Origin: Flavobacterium sp.
GTDB taxonomy: Bacteria; Bacteroidota; Bacteroidia; Flavobacteriales; Flavobacteriaceae
Length of the DNA: 64,000 nt
Assembly: GCA_016787805.1 (NCBI GenBank)
Contig: JAEUTY010000001.1
Coordinates: 1 to 64,000, forward strand
Direction of reading: 5' to 3'
Shown: positions 26,381 through 35,604 of the stretch, piece by piece
Position numbering within the stretch: position 1 is the stretch's first letter
Layout of the letters: every line of letters starts with the position of its first letter
Notes under the pieces: model-generated
Told to the model about the DNA's origin: nothing
Database searches by the model: none
Seen by the model: the letters and a program-made list of their open reading frames with translations, nothing else
Program-made: the position numbers and the translations under genes

Positions 26381-27713
26381 AGAAAAAAACTATCTCTTTT
26401 TAATTATATCTCACTTTCTTCTTGGGGTATTGGTTTTTAATGCGCCAATATTATCCAAGGTGTATAGTTTTTTAATTATAATTATCGGCTTATTAGTCAT
26501 CGTAAAAAAGCAAAATAAAGGTGAAGAAGTACTATATGTATGTGCTTATATTGTTGGAAGTGAGGTTTTTTTGAGGATGACCAATGGAAATCCCAACCAT
26601 GAATTTGCCAAATACAGTATTATGTTCTTTTTTGTATTGGGTTACATCTACTCGGGAATTACAAAAGTTGCTCTTCCCTTTATCTTGTTCCTTATTCTCT
26701 TGATTCCAGGGATAATAGTTGCAACAGAATCACTTGATTTATTTGTTGATTTTAGAAAAAGAATCGCTTTCAATCTCTCAGGGTCGATTTGTCTGGCAAT
26801 TGCTTCATTATACACCTTCGGGCGGAAAGTAGATATTGAGCAAGTAGGAAGTGTTTTGTTGGTATTAGCTTTACCTATAATTCCTGCTGCTGTTTATACA
26901 CAGTTGTTTACGCCAAACATTAAAGAAGTTTTAACGAGTACGGCCTCCAACTCAGACTTATCTGGAGGTTTTGGCCCTAATCAAGTGGCTACGCTTTTTG
27001 GTTTGGGGATGTTTATATTTTTTTCTAGAATTTTATTGCATTCCAGAACCAAGATTATTTTTATTATCAATTTAGTAGTTACTTTTTATCTGGGCTACAG
27101 AGGACTGTTGACATTTTCTAGAGGTGGAATGATAACAGGTTTTGTAATGATATTGATTTTTATATTTTTTGTATACAAATACTCAAAAAGTAAAATTATT
27201 ATCAATTATTTTGTTGGTGTTTTTATTATACTTTCGCTAATAATTTGGTCGTACACTTCGGTGATAACAGATGGATTAATTGATAAAAGATATGCAGGAA
27301 AAAATGCTGCTGGAGTAGAAAAACAAGATAAATTTTCGGGTAGAGGAAAATTAGTTGACGAAGAAATAACATGGTTTTTAGACAATCCATTTTTCGGGAT
27401 TGGAGTTGGAAAAGGAACCGACATACGAACCGAAAAATATGGTTTCTTGTACGCTTCACATGACGAAATCACCCGACTATTGGCCGAGCATGGTATATTT
27501 GGAATTTTGGCGTTGATGATATTGTTTTTTACGCCAATATTTTACTATATGGGAAACAAAGAGCATATTTACATGCTTTGTTTCTTGGTATTCTGGTTTT
27601 TGACCATCAATCACGCTGCCATGCGAACGGCCTCTCCAGCATTTGTTTATGCTCTTTCATTGCTTAATGTACGATTTGTTACTGATGAGAAAACTTCTTT
27701 ACATAGGGAATAA
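26370..27713 (+). CDS. O-antigen polymerase/ligase-like membrane protein (Wzy/WaaL)
   Basis: 447-residue polytopic membrane protein with about ten to twelve hydrophobic segments. The periplasmic-loop region matches the Wzy_C/O-antigen ligase pattern: GGFGPNQVATLFGLGMFIFF, a GLLTFSRGGMITGFVMI segment near residue 250, and FLDNPFFGIGVGKGTDIRTE, then YASHDEITRLLAEHGIFGIL with the conserved His. These are the usual landmarks of enzymes that polymerise repeat units or ligate glycans to lipid A core or proteins. Polymerase and ligase cannot be told apart by reading. It is the only such protein in the window and overlaps both flanking GT4 genes, so it probably serves this locus. Confidence 0.88.
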   Translation: MQNKEKNYLFLIISHFLLGVLVFNAPILSKVYSFLIIIIGLLVIVKKQNKGEEVLYVCAYIVGSEVFLRMTNGNPNHEFAKYSIMFFFVLGYIYSGITKVALPFILFLILLIPGIIVATESLDLFVDFRKRIAFNLSGSICLAIASLYTFGRKVDIEQVGSVLLVLALPIIPAAVYTQLFTPNIKEVLTSTASNSDLSGGFGPNQVATLFGLGMFIFFSRILLHSRTKIIFIINLVVTFYLGYRGLLTFSRGGMITGFVMILIFIFFVYKYSKSKIIINYFVGVFIILSLIIWSYTSVITDGLIDKRYAGKNAAGVEKQDKFSGRGKLVDEEITWFLDNPFFGIGVGKGTDIRTEKYGFLYASHDEITRLLAEHGIFGILALMILFFTPIFYYMGNKEHIYMLCFLVFWFLTINHAAMRTASPAFVYALSLLNVRFVTDEKTSLHRE

Positions 27714-28695
27714 ACTTTCCATTCATGGAGTAAATGCCACTTCAATAGAAACATTAGGCGCTTTCTTGGAACAAGATGGATGGCACGTATACTATGCTTC
27801 TTCCAAAAAAAATAAACTGATACGACTGTTGGATATGGTTTATAAGACACTAATTTACTCGCGTAAAGTGGATTATATTTTGATCGATACGTACAGTACC
27901 CAAAACTTTTATTATGCTCTTATTATAAGCCAACTTTGCCGATTGTTAAAAGTGAAATACATAGCAAAACTCCACGGTGGCGATTTGCCTAATAGACTCA
28001 TAAAAACCCCTTTTTTATGTGATATGATTTTTAAAAATGCCTATTGTATTTCGGCTCCTTCCAATTATCTTTTGAAGTATTTTAAAATCAACTATTCAAA
28101 TAACCTAAAATACATTCCTAATACGGTTGATATAGGAAATTATCAATTCATTAAACGAGATTTTACTTCACCAAAATTATTTTGGGTAAGATCATTTTCA
28201 TCGATTTATAATCCAAAGATGGCCATTAAAGTTGCAATTGAATTAAAAAAAATATATCCTAATATAACCTTATGCATGGTGGGTCCTGATAAAGAAAACA
28301 TAATCCCTAAATGCCAAGAGTTGGCTAAGAACAATGCGATTGATGTTTTATTTACAGGCAAATTGACAAAAGAGGAATGGTGTGATTTAGCTAAAAATTA
28401 TAATATTTTTATCAATACGACTCATTTTGATAATACACCGATAAGTGTTATTGAAGCGATGGCTTTGGGTTTGCCTGTTGTTTCAACCAACGTTGGCGGA
28501 ATGCCTGATTTAATCACTCATAATCAAAACGGACTGTTAATAGATGATAATGATGTAATTGCGATGAAGAATTGTATTATTGAATTGTGTAATAATACCC
28601 AATTATGCGAAACAATAGTTGTAAATGCTAGAAATTATGTTGAACAATTCGATTGGGAAATTGTAAAAAAAGATTGGCAAGAAATCTTAAAATAA
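27685..28695 (+). CDS. Glycosyltransferase family 4
   Basis: 336-residue GT4. The ATG at 27685 (RKLLYIGNKLSIHGVNATSI) lies 29 bases inside the preceding gene; an earlier in-frame ATG at 27643 would add residues that do not look conserved. KYIAKLHGGDLPNRLIKTPF and FWVRSFSSIYNPKMAIKVAI mark the acceptor loop and the start of the second domain. The catalytic region is FINTTHFDNTPISVIEAMAL, then GLPVVSTNVGGMPDLI. It is followed by a 46-base gap with a good promoter candidate before the initiating sugar transferase. Confidence 0.92.
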   Translation: MRKLLYIGNKLSIHGVNATSIETLGAFLEQDGWHVYYASSKKNKLIRLLDMVYKTLIYSRKVDYILIDTYSTQNFYYALIISQLCRLLKVKYIAKLHGGDLPNRLIKTPFLCDMIFKNAYCISAPSNYLLKYFKINYSNNLKYIPNTVDIGNYQFIKRDFTSPKLFWVRSFSSIYNPKMAIKVAIELKKIYPNITLCMVGPDKENIIPKCQELAKNNAIDVLFTGKLTKEEWCDLAKNYNIFINTTHFDNTPISVIEAMALGLPVVSTNVGGMPDLITHNQNGLLIDDNDVIAMKNCIIELCNNTQLCETIVVNARNYVEQFDWEIVKKDWQEILK

Positions 28696-28706
28696 TCTTA
28701 AATTTG
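28674..28706 (+). promoter_or_regulatory. Promoter candidate for the initiating sugar transferase gene
   Basis: TTG at 28674-28676, a 22-base spacer and TAAATTTG at 28699-28706 match the Bacteroidota consensus TTG-N(17-23)-TAnnTTTG. It ends 35 bases before the ATG at 28742, so the gene could be transcribed separately from the rest of the locus. Confidence 0.5.
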
Positions 28707-28741
28707 ATACGAAATAAGTAACTTGCGGTTTTATTTATCAA

Positions 28742-30136
28742 ATGAATAGCAACAAAAAGATACATTTTGAAATATCCGAAAGAAAAATTCTTCTGAAACT
28801 ATTTGATGTTTTGGTTGTATTGTTTTCATTGTATTTTGTTGGTGCTTTTTTTGATTTTAAATACTTTACTTTTTCGTCCACCAATTATTATTGGTTTGTG
28901 CTATTGGCGGGCTATATTTATCTATTTGGGTCTGTTTTTGAAATGTACAATTTGCAAGTTGCAAGTCATCAATTTCAAATTATTAAAAGTATAATTTTAA
29001 CAACAAGCACAACCGTTTTGGTGTATCTTTTAACACCAATTTACACGCCTGAATTGCCTTCAAATCGTTTGCAAATCATCATTTTTTATATTACTATTTT
29101 AATATCATTATTGATTTGGCGGATATTTTATGTGAAATTTCTTGCTTCTCATCGCTTTGTAAAAATGGCCATAATTGTGTGTGATAAAGAACAATTGCAA
29201 GAACTTGTTAGTGGTTTAGAAAATGCCGATCCGCATTATAAATTTATTGGTTTTGTTAATTCAGATGGAGAACAAGATTTTAAAGTCAACTACAATTCAA
29301 TCAAAAACATAAAGCCTGATGATTTAGAGAAGTTCTTCAAAAATAATTCGATCTCTGAAATTGTAGTTGCTTCTCAAAAAACAGAAGGGATTACTGCCAA
29401 CTTGTACAACCAATTAATTCACTTGTTGGAAAACGGTGTTATTATTAAGGAATATACGCAATTGTATGAAGCTTTAACACAACGTATTCCAGTGCAATAT
29501 GTTTCGCGCGATTTTTATCGTTATTTCCCTTTTAGTCGTAACAATCAAAACCAGCTTTATTTGTTAGTGACACGATTGATTGATATTTTATTTTCAATTG
29601 TAGGATTGTCGTTTGGACTTATTTTTCTTCCCATTATTTTAATAGGTAATTTTATCGGAAATCGCGGTAAAATATTTTACACGCAAGAGCGTATTGGTAA
29701 AAATGGAAAAGTATTTAAAATTTATAAATACCGAACTATGGTAAAAAATGCGGAAGCCAATGGTGCTGTTTTCACTACAGTGAATGATTCTAGAATTACA
29801 CCTTTTGGAAAATTTTTACGCAAAACCCGTTTGGATGAATTCCCGCAGTTTATCAATATCTTAAAAGGCGATATGTCGATTATCGGCCCACGACCTGAAC
29901 GACCTGTTTTTGTCAACGAAATTGCCGAAGTAATGCCTTTTTATGAAACACGACACATTATCAAACCAGGTTTAACAGGTTGGGCTCAAGTCAATTATTC
30001 GTATGGAGATTCAATAGCCGATAGCTTGGTAAAATTGCAATACGACTTATATTATATCAAACACCGAAGCATTTTCTTAGACATTAACATCTTTGTAAAA
30101 ACCTTCAGTACGGTTCTGTTTTATAGAGGACAATAA
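28742..30136 (+). CDS. Initiating polyprenyl-phosphate sugar-1-phosphate transferase (WcaJ/WbaP-like)
   Basis: 464-residue inner-membrane enzyme that puts the first sugar-phosphate on undecaprenyl phosphate and so starts repeat-unit assembly. The N-terminal part has four or five membrane segments, then a CoA-binding-like cytosolic domain (FVKMAIIVCDKEQ). The C-terminal Bac_transf catalytic domain has IFYTQERIGKNGKVFKIYKY, with RTMVKNAEANGA after it. It also has KTRLDEFPQFINILKGDMS, IIGPRPERP and IIKPGLTGWAQVNYSYGDS. This is the last gene of the rightward locus and ends two bases before the convergent DUF4105 gene. The full-length polyisoprenyl-phosphate hexose-1-phosphate type is clear; the sugar is not. 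Confidence 0.94.
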   Translation: MNSNKKIHFEISERKILLKLFDVLVVLFSLYFVGAFFDFKYFTFSSTNYYWFVLLAGYIYLFGSVFEMYNLQVASHQFQIIKSIILTTSTTVLVYLLTPIYTPELPSNRLQIIIFYITILISLLIWRIFYVKFLASHRFVKMAIIVCDKEQLQELVSGLENADPHYKFIGFVNSDGEQDFKVNYNSIKNIKPDDLEKFFKNNSISEIVVASQKTEGITANLYNQLIHLLENGVIIKEYTQLYEALTQRIPVQYVSRDFYRYFPFSRNNQNQLYLLVTRLIDILFSIVGLSFGLIFLPIILIGNFIGNRGKIFYTQERIGKNGKVFKIYKYRTMVKNAEANGAVFTTVNDSRITPFGKFLRKTRLDEFPQFINILKGDMSIIGPRPERPVFVNEIAEVMPFYETRHIIKPGLTGWAQVNYSYGDSIADSLVKLQYDLYYIKHRSIFLDINIFVKTFSTVLFYRGQ

Positions 30137-30138
30137 TA

Positions 30139-31239
30139 TCAAACTTTTTTTGTTGTTTGCAAAAGTTGGTATAGTATTACTAAATGTGTTGCTATAAACG
30201 GAATCATCAATACTAAATAAGGTTTTGTTACGATGATAATCAAGTAAATGGCCAATAATCCAAAGCAAATCCAAAGTAATTTTTTGAGCTTTTCGTTTTT
30301 AAAAAATGGAAGTACTAAAAACAATGGATTGAACAACAAGGCATTGTAATTCCACAATACTTCTTGATGCAAAGAATACAATCCGACAAGGCAAAGAAAT
30401 AAACCTAAAATTCCTGCTATAAATAAATAAGTTTTGTAAACAAATGTCTTTCTTAAAACTACTAAAACCAACAAGATAAGCGCAACAAAATAAATGCTAT
30501 TCACAAAAGAAAAGGCATGACTTTTTTTTACTTCTGGAACCAAAGTTTGTTTTTTAAGAACCAATGGTTTTCCGTTTACTTGAGCCTTATCTAAACTGTG
30601 TAATAATTCTATTGGAAGAAATAATTGCTCTGCTTTTTGGTCGGTTTTGGCTCCAAAAATGATGTTGATGCCTAAGTTGTACCAAAAATAATTCCCAAAA
30701 TAAGGATACAAAACTTCCCTGTAAGTAATCGAAGTATCGTCCACTTTTTTTATTGCCAATGCTCCAATAGTTTGATTGATTTTATCAGTCACCATGGTGG
30801 TGCAATTTCGGTCGATGAATTTGTAAGTATAGCTTCGCTCTTCTGAAAATAAAGATGCATTCAATCGTTCAAAAAGAGCTTGTTTTTTTTCTTTTGAAAA
30901 GTTTAATGTTTGCTCAATTACTTCACGATTGTCGTATTGGTATTCATAAATAAATTCTTGAAAGGAAGTAGCAACAATAAAATACTGTAAATCGCCTTTG
31001 ACAAATTTGAAGTAAAAATTTTCAGTATTAAAATCAAATGCACCATAATTGTAAACTACATCCAATTGATTGGCTTCGTCTTTGATCCGAATGGCAGTGT
31101 GACCAAATGTAGAATAAAGTTGTTCACCTCGACCGCAAGTAAATACACTCACAGTTGCATTTTCTGAGAGAACTGGTGCCTGAGAAAAAGCATTCAAAGA
31201 GAACAAAAAACAAAAGAAGTAAAGTAGTTTTTTAGCCAT
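30139..31239 (-). CDS. DUF4105 (Lnb N-terminal-like) membrane protein
   Basis: 366-residue protein with a signal peptide (KKLLYFFCFLFSLNAFSQ), a periplasmic DUF4105 domain over residues 30-190 and about four C-terminal membrane segments. The domain hallmark is GEQLYSTFGHTAIRIKD with YNYGAFDFNTENFYFKFVKG, and FIDRNCTTMVTDKI supplies the Asn-Cys-Thr feature seen in this papain/NlpC-like family. Its biochemical role is not established. It is the second gene of a leftward pair, eight bases after the PorV/PorQ-like gene, and converges with the polysaccharide locus at only two bases spacing. Confidence 0.88.
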   Translation of the reverse strand: MAKKLLYFFCFLFSLNAFSQAPVLSENATVSVFTCGRGEQLYSTFGHTAIRIKDEANQLDVVYNYGAFDFNTENFYFKFVKGDLQYFIVATSFQEFIYEYQYDNREVIEQTLNFSKEKKQALFERLNASLFSEERSYTYKFIDRNCTTMVTDKINQTIGALAIKKVDDTSITYREVLYPYFGNYFWYNLGINIIFGAKTDQKAEQLFLPIELLHSLDKAQVNGKPLVLKKQTLVPEVKKSHAFSFVNSIYFVALILLVLVVLRKTFVYKTYLFIAGILGLFLCLVGLYSLHQEVLWNYNALLFNPLFLVLPFFKNEKLKKLLWICFGLLAIYLIIIVTKPYLVLMIPFIATHLVILYQLLQTTKKV

Positions 31240-31247
31240 AATCTAAG

Positions 31248-32312
31248 TTATCTAAATATGCTTAAATCTACTTTTACAGAAAATATGTTGGAATACAAAG
31301 CAGCACTTTGATCACCTAAATCGGTTAAAGCATAATCAACTTGAATCCCTTTGTATTTGAAACCTAAACCAATATTGGGTTGAAAACCTAATTTGGTCGA
31401 GTTGTCAATTTGCGTAATGGTTTGAAAATTACCAACTCCAGCACGAAGAAAAACCAAATCAATATAACCAAATTCAAAGCCTAAAGCTGGATTAATACTC
31501 ACAAAATCGGTCGAAATAATATCATTGGTTTTAGCAAATTGCATGTTTAAATTAGCCGCAGCTAAAAGAGTATAATCGTAGTGAAATTCATATTTCTTTG
31601 ACATACCGAGTTGGGCTTTAGGAGCTGTAATTTCAGTGCTTTCAGGTAATTCAGTATTTTCACCAGGAATGGCATTTTTAATTTTTTCGTACTCTTCTTC
31701 GTTAATCGACCAAATGTTGTAAGTAGTTGTGATATCTCGCAACATCAAGCCGTAATGCCAATCATTGCGTTCAAATTGAAACCCTAAATCAAATCCAACG
31801 CCCCACGAATTAGCAAAATCGCCAATAACTCTACGAATCACTTTGGCATTAACACCGTACTGAAAACCAGGAACTTTCAGTTTTCTTCCGTACGACAATG
31901 TCAATGCATAATCTGCAGTTGAAAACAAACTAATTCTGTTGTAATCGATATTTCCGCTGGCATCTATTAATTCGGTAGTGTTTAAAATGTCATCTACTCC
32001 AAAACGAATCAGTGAAATTCCCCAAGCGCTTCGATCATCGATTGGTTTGGCATAAGCTGCGTAGTCATATTGAGCAATATTAGCAAAATAACTGGCGTGC
32101 ATTAAAGCTATTTGGCTGTCCTCTAAGTGAATCAATCCTGCAGGATTCCAATAAACTGAATTTACGTCGTTGGTACTCGAAACCACTGCATTCGACATAC
32201 CCAAAGCAGTAGCATCAACTCCTATGTTCATAAACTCATTAGAATACTTTCTAATGGCTTGACTATAAGAAATGGAGGTAAATACAACGAACAAAAAAAG
32301 TAGTTTCTTCAA
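31248..32312 (-). CDS. PorV/PorQ-family outer-membrane beta-barrel protein
   Basis: About 354 residues, an outer-membrane barrel related to PorV/PorQ, which in Bacteroidota take part in type IX secretion as cargo shuttle or attachment proteins. The pattern FMNIGVDATALGMSNAVVSS, then SVYWNPAGLIHLED, is the family N-terminus, and alternating beta-strand segments continue to the end. No ATG fits the signal peptide. A TTG at 32312 gives MKKLLFLFVVFTSISYSQA and is preferred; a TTG at 32345 would add eleven residues. Whether it is a true PorV partner or one of the paralogues is not decidable here. The T9SS cargo at 44810-46876 shows the cell has this pathway. Confidence 0.82.
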   Translation of the reverse strand: MKKLLFLFVVFTSISYSQAIRKYSNEFMNIGVDATALGMSNAVVSSTNDVNSVYWNPAGLIHLEDSQIALMHASYFANIAQYDYAAYAKPIDDRSAWGISLIRFGVDDILNTTELIDASGNIDYNRISLFSTADYALTLSYGRKLKVPGFQYGVNAKVIRRVIGDFANSWGVGFDLGFQFERNDWHYGLMLRDITTTYNIWSINEEEYEKIKNAIPGENTELPESTEITAPKAQLGMSKKYEFHYDYTLLAAANLNMQFAKTNDIISTDFVSINPALGFEFGYIDLVFLRAGVGNFQTITQIDNSTKLGFQPNIGLGFKYKGIQVDYALTDLGDQSAALYSNIFSVKVDLSIFR

Positions 32313-32464
32313 AGCAATTGTTTTTGGTAAACCCTGAGTTTGCAATTTTTTTCAAAAATATAAATTTTTATTGGGTTACGAGTTCAATTAACATATTTAA
32401 AACAGTTGTAGAGCGCTCCCATAAAAATCTCTAATAAAACGTACTTCTCTTTCAGTTATTGTAC

Positions 32465-32472
32465 TAAATTTG
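32465..32472 (+). promoter_or_regulatory. Bacteroidota-type -7 element before pssA
   Basis: TAAATTTG lies 19 bases before the ATG at 32492, in the 179-base region between divergent genes. It matches TAnnTTTG; the -33 box is degenerate. A mirror element, TATTTTTG, lies on the other strand at 32353-32360 and could serve the PorV-like gene if that starts at 32312. Confidence 0.4.
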
Positions 32473-32491
32473 TTTTCTTAAAATTATACCG

Positions 32492-33235
32492 ATGAGCCTA
32501 AAGAAACACATTCCGAATATCTTAACGCTATTGAACCTTTTCTGCGGATGCATAGCCGTTGTTTTTGTAGCGCAACGCTTTTTCGAATATGCTTTTTTCT
32601 TTGTGTGTTTGGGCATATTTTTCGACTTTTTTGATGGCTTTTTTGCCCGAAAATTAGGCGTCTCGGGACCACTAGGAGTTCAGTTGGATTCGTTAGCCGA
32701 TATGGTGACGAGTGGCGTTGTTCCTGGTTTTGTGATGTACAAAATGCTTCCATCTATGGAAATGTTTAAAGAAAATAGTGAAATAACAAGTTGTTTTCCA
32801 TCTTACAATGATAATCCAATGTTGCTATTGCCTTATTTAGGTTTTATCATCACTTTAGGTGCTTGTTATCGTTTGGCTAATTTTAACATTGACACTCGAC
32901 AATCGGATTCGTTTATTGGTTTGCCAACTCCAGCCAATGCTTTATTTATTTCAAGTTTGCCGTTTTTGACAGGCGATTTGTACAATTTTGTTCATAATCC
33001 TTGGGTTTTGATTGCGATTACTTTGCTAAGTGCTTATGTAATGAACGCTGAAATTCCCTTATTTTCCTTAAAAATTAAAGATTTTTCTTTTCAGAAATAC
33101 AAACTACAAATTGGATTTTTAATGCTTTCTGTACTTTTATTAGTTTGGCTTCAAATTACAGCTGTGCCTTTAATTATACTAATTTACGTTTTGTTGTCAG
33201 TATTGAATACTATGTTGTCCAAAAAACAGTTATAG
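32492..33235 (+). CDS. pssA: CDP-diacylglycerol--serine O-phosphatidyltransferase
   Basis: Makes phosphatidylserine, precursor of phosphatidylethanolamine, at the inner membrane. The 247-residue protein has about six to eight membrane segments and the CDP-alcohol phosphatidyltransferase motif spelled over FFDFFDGFFARKLGVSGPLG and VQLDSLADMVTSGV (D-G-x2-A-R-x8-G-x3-D-x3-D). KKHIPNILTLLNLFCGC at the N-terminus is typical of the type II (Gram-positive/Bacteroidota) enzymes. It stands 20 bases before the GH25 gene. A -7-like element lies just upstream. Confidence 0.95.
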   Translation: MSLKKHIPNILTLLNLFCGCIAVVFVAQRFFEYAFFFVCLGIFFDFFDGFFARKLGVSGPLGVQLDSLADMVTSGVVPGFVMYKMLPSMEMFKENSEITSCFPSYNDNPMLLLPYLGFIITLGACYRLANFNIDTRQSDSFIGLPTPANALFISSLPFLTGDLYNFVHNPWVLIAITLLSAYVMNAEIPLFSLKIKDFSFQKYKLQIGFLMLSVLLLVWLQITAVPLIILIYVLLSVLNTMLSKKQL

Positions 33236-33255
33236 TGTTTTGAGAGCAAATTTTT

Positions 33256-34092
33256 ATGGCAAAAACTACTTTACGGAAAAAAACTTCGCGCAAATCATCA
33301 AGCTCTAAATGGAGTTTTTGGACCAAATTTACTGTTGTATCGCTGATTATATTCGCATTGCTATTTGCTGTTTACCATTACAGAAATGCGATTCTCTATT
33401 ATTTTAGTTTTAAAACGGATAAAGTTTTACGACAAGACAAAATGGATGGTGCTCGCATTTATCAAGTGCTTAAGCGCCATGAAGACAATGTAGTAGGTTT
33501 TGATGTTTCAGAATACCAAGGAGAAATCAATTGGGAAGAAGTGGATTCGGTAGAAATGCACCAATTGCATTACGTGTTCATCAGAGCCACTGCTGGAAGT
33601 GATAAAGTCGATTCGAAGTTCAAAGAAAACTGGGAGCAAGCACAAAAAACCAATTTAATTTGTGGCGCTTATCATTATTACCGTCCGAATGAAAATTCGA
33701 TAGAACAAGCCAAAAATTTCATCCAAACCGTAAAACTAAGAAAGGGCGATTTGCCACCCGTGCTCGATATCGAAAAATTGCCCAAAACACAATCCATTGA
33801 CAGCTTGAAAGTAGGATTGAAGCGTTGGGTTAACTATATATACAAACACTACAAAGTCAAACCAATTATTTATTCGGGAGAAAAATACTACGAAGATTTT
33901 TTAAAAGACGAATTCGAAGATTATACCTTTTGGATTGCCAATTACAATCCGTGGAAGGAAAAAATGGACGATGAATGGTTGTTTTGGCAGTTCACCGAAA
34001 AGGCAGTAATTAACGGAGTGAATCAAAAAGTGGATCTGAATATATATAACGGAACGTTAAATAATTTTAAAAATTGCATTATTTCAAAATAA
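33256..34092 (+). CDS. GH25-family lysozyme (N-acetylmuramidase), membrane-anchored
   Basis: 278-residue protein with a basic N-terminus and one membrane anchor at about residues 22-44, then a glycoside hydrolase family 25 domain from residue 75 to the end. GFDVSEYQGEINWEEV carries the first catalytic-site Asp and DLPPVLDIEKLPK the D-x-E pair. FIRATAGSDKVDSKFKENW and GAYHYYRPNENSIEQAKNF are characteristic of the GH25 barrel. It would cleave the beta-1,4 bond after N-acetylmuramic acid in the periplasm. It stands alone between pssA and the carotenoid operon, with about 50 bases on the downstream side. Confidence 0.92.
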   Translation: MAKTTLRKKTSRKSSSSKWSFWTKFTVVSLIIFALLFAVYHYRNAILYYFSFKTDKVLRQDKMDGARIYQVLKRHEDNVVGFDVSEYQGEINWEEVDSVEMHQLHYVFIRATAGSDKVDSKFKENWEQAQKTNLICGAYHYYRPNENSIEQAKNFIQTVKLRKGDLPPVLDIEKLPKTQSIDSLKVGLKRWVNYIYKHYKVKPIIYSGEKYYEDFLKDEFEDYTFWIANYNPWKEKMDDEWLFWQFTEKAVINGVNQKVDLNIYNGTLNNFKNCIISK

Positions 34093-34143
34093 GATTGTAG
34101 ATTTGTTTAATAAAATTTAAAAAAAGTTAAACAAAACAATCAA

Positions 34144-35604
34144 ATGAAAATAGCAATCATTGGTTCCGGATTTTCATCTTTAGCAGCAGCATCCTATTTA
34201 GCCAAAGCAGGTTATAACGTTACTGTATATGAAAAGAACAGTACGTTGGGCGGAAGAGCAAGACAATTGAAATCGGATGGTTTTACATTTGATATTGGTC
34301 CGACATGGTACTGGATGCCCGATGTTTTTGACGCTTTTTTTAACGATTTTGGCAAGAAATCTTCCGATTATTATCAACTCGAACGGCTTTCTCCTGCCTA
34401 TAAAGTCTATTTTTCTGAAAATGATTCTGTAGAAATTTCTGATAATTTGGAGGCGATTGTCAACACTTTTGAATCCATTGAAAAAGGAAGTGGAAAAAAA
34501 CTACAGTCTTTTATTAATGAAGCCAAGAATAATTATGAAATTGCTATAAAAGACTTGGTTTACCGACCAGGAGATTCCCTATTTGAACTCATCACATTTG
34601 AAACAGCTAAAAAAATAACGCAATTCTTTTCTACCATTAGTCGCGATGTTGAATCAAAATTCAATGATTATCGTTTGCAACAAATTTTAGAATTTCCAGT
34701 ATTGTTTTTAGGAGCAAAGCCTTCAAATACACCGAGCTTTTACAACTTTATGAATTATGCCGATTTTGGTTTAGGAACCTGGCATCCCAAAGGCGGAATG
34801 TACAAAGTAGTTGAAGCAATGCATCAATTAGCAACAGAACTCGGAGTACAATTTGAAGTGAATGCTAATGTTGAAAAAATCATTTTGAGCCAAGACAAAG
34901 CAACTGGATTGATTGTGAATGGTAAAAAAATAGACGCTGATATTGTGTTGAGTGGCGCAGATTATCATTTTACAGAAACTCTATTGGAAGAATCAAAACG
35001 GCAATATTCCGAAAAGTACTGGGATAAAAAAACATTCGCTCCTTCCTCTTTGCTTTTTTATGTTGGTTTTGATAAGAAGATACAAAATTGCAATCATCAT
35101 GTGCTCTTCTTTGATGCTGAATTTAAGCAACACGCCAAAGAGATTTACGATACCAAAAAATGGCCAGAGAATCCGCTTTTCTATGCTAGTTTTCCTTCAT
35201 TAACAGACAACACTTTTGCTCCTGACGGAATGGAAGCAGCCACTTTTTTGATTCCACTAGCCATTGATTTAGAAGATACACCAGAAATTAGAAAAAAGTA
35301 TTTTGATTTGATTATTGATCGTTTTGAAAAATTAACACATCAAAAAGTTAGGGAAAATATCATCTACCAATCGTCTTTTTGCGTCAATGATTTTAAAAAT
35401 GATTACAACTCCTATAAAGGAAATGCCTATGGATTGGCGAATATACTGACCCAAACGGCTTTTTTGAGACCAAAAATTAAGAGTAGGAAAGTAGAAAAAT
35501 TGTATTTCACTGGTCAACTCACTGTTCCAGGACCAGGAGTTCCGCCCTCATTGATTTCAGGTAAAATAGCAAGTGAAAAAATTATAAAGGAAAACAAACT
35601 ATGA
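34144..35604 (+). CDS. crtI: Phytoene desaturase
   Basis: FAD-dependent enzyme that desaturates phytoene to lycopene. The dinucleotide-binding motif IIGSGFSSLAAASYLAKAGY is at the N-terminus, followed by VYEKNSTLGGRARQL and FDIGPTWYWMPDVFD. The C-terminal FAD-contacting signature reads LYFTGQLTVPGPGVPPSLIS. At 486 aa it has the normal length for CrtI. It begins the operon crtI-crtB-crtZ-crtYcd, and its stop overlaps the crtB ATG by four bases. The geranylgeranyl-diphosphate synthase needed upstream is not in the window; idi lies at 55075. Confidence 0.96.
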   Translation: MKIAIIGSGFSSLAAASYLAKAGYNVTVYEKNSTLGGRARQLKSDGFTFDIGPTWYWMPDVFDAFFNDFGKKSSDYYQLERLSPAYKVYFSENDSVEISDNLEAIVNTFESIEKGSGKKLQSFINEAKNNYEIAIKDLVYRPGDSLFELITFETAKKITQFFSTISRDVESKFNDYRLQQILEFPVLFLGAKPSNTPSFYNFMNYADFGLGTWHPKGGMYKVVEAMHQLATELGVQFEVNANVEKIILSQDKATGLIVNGKKIDADIVLSGADYHFTETLLEESKRQYSEKYWDKKTFAPSSLLFYVGFDKKIQNCNHHVLFFDAEFKQHAKEIYDTKKWPENPLFYASFPSLTDNTFAPDGMEAATFLIPLAIDLEDTPEIRKKYFDLIIDRFEKLTHQKVRENIIYQSSFCVNDFKNDYNSYKGNAYGLANILTQTAFLRPKIKSRKVEKLYFTGQLTVPGPGVPPSLISGKIASEKIIKENKL

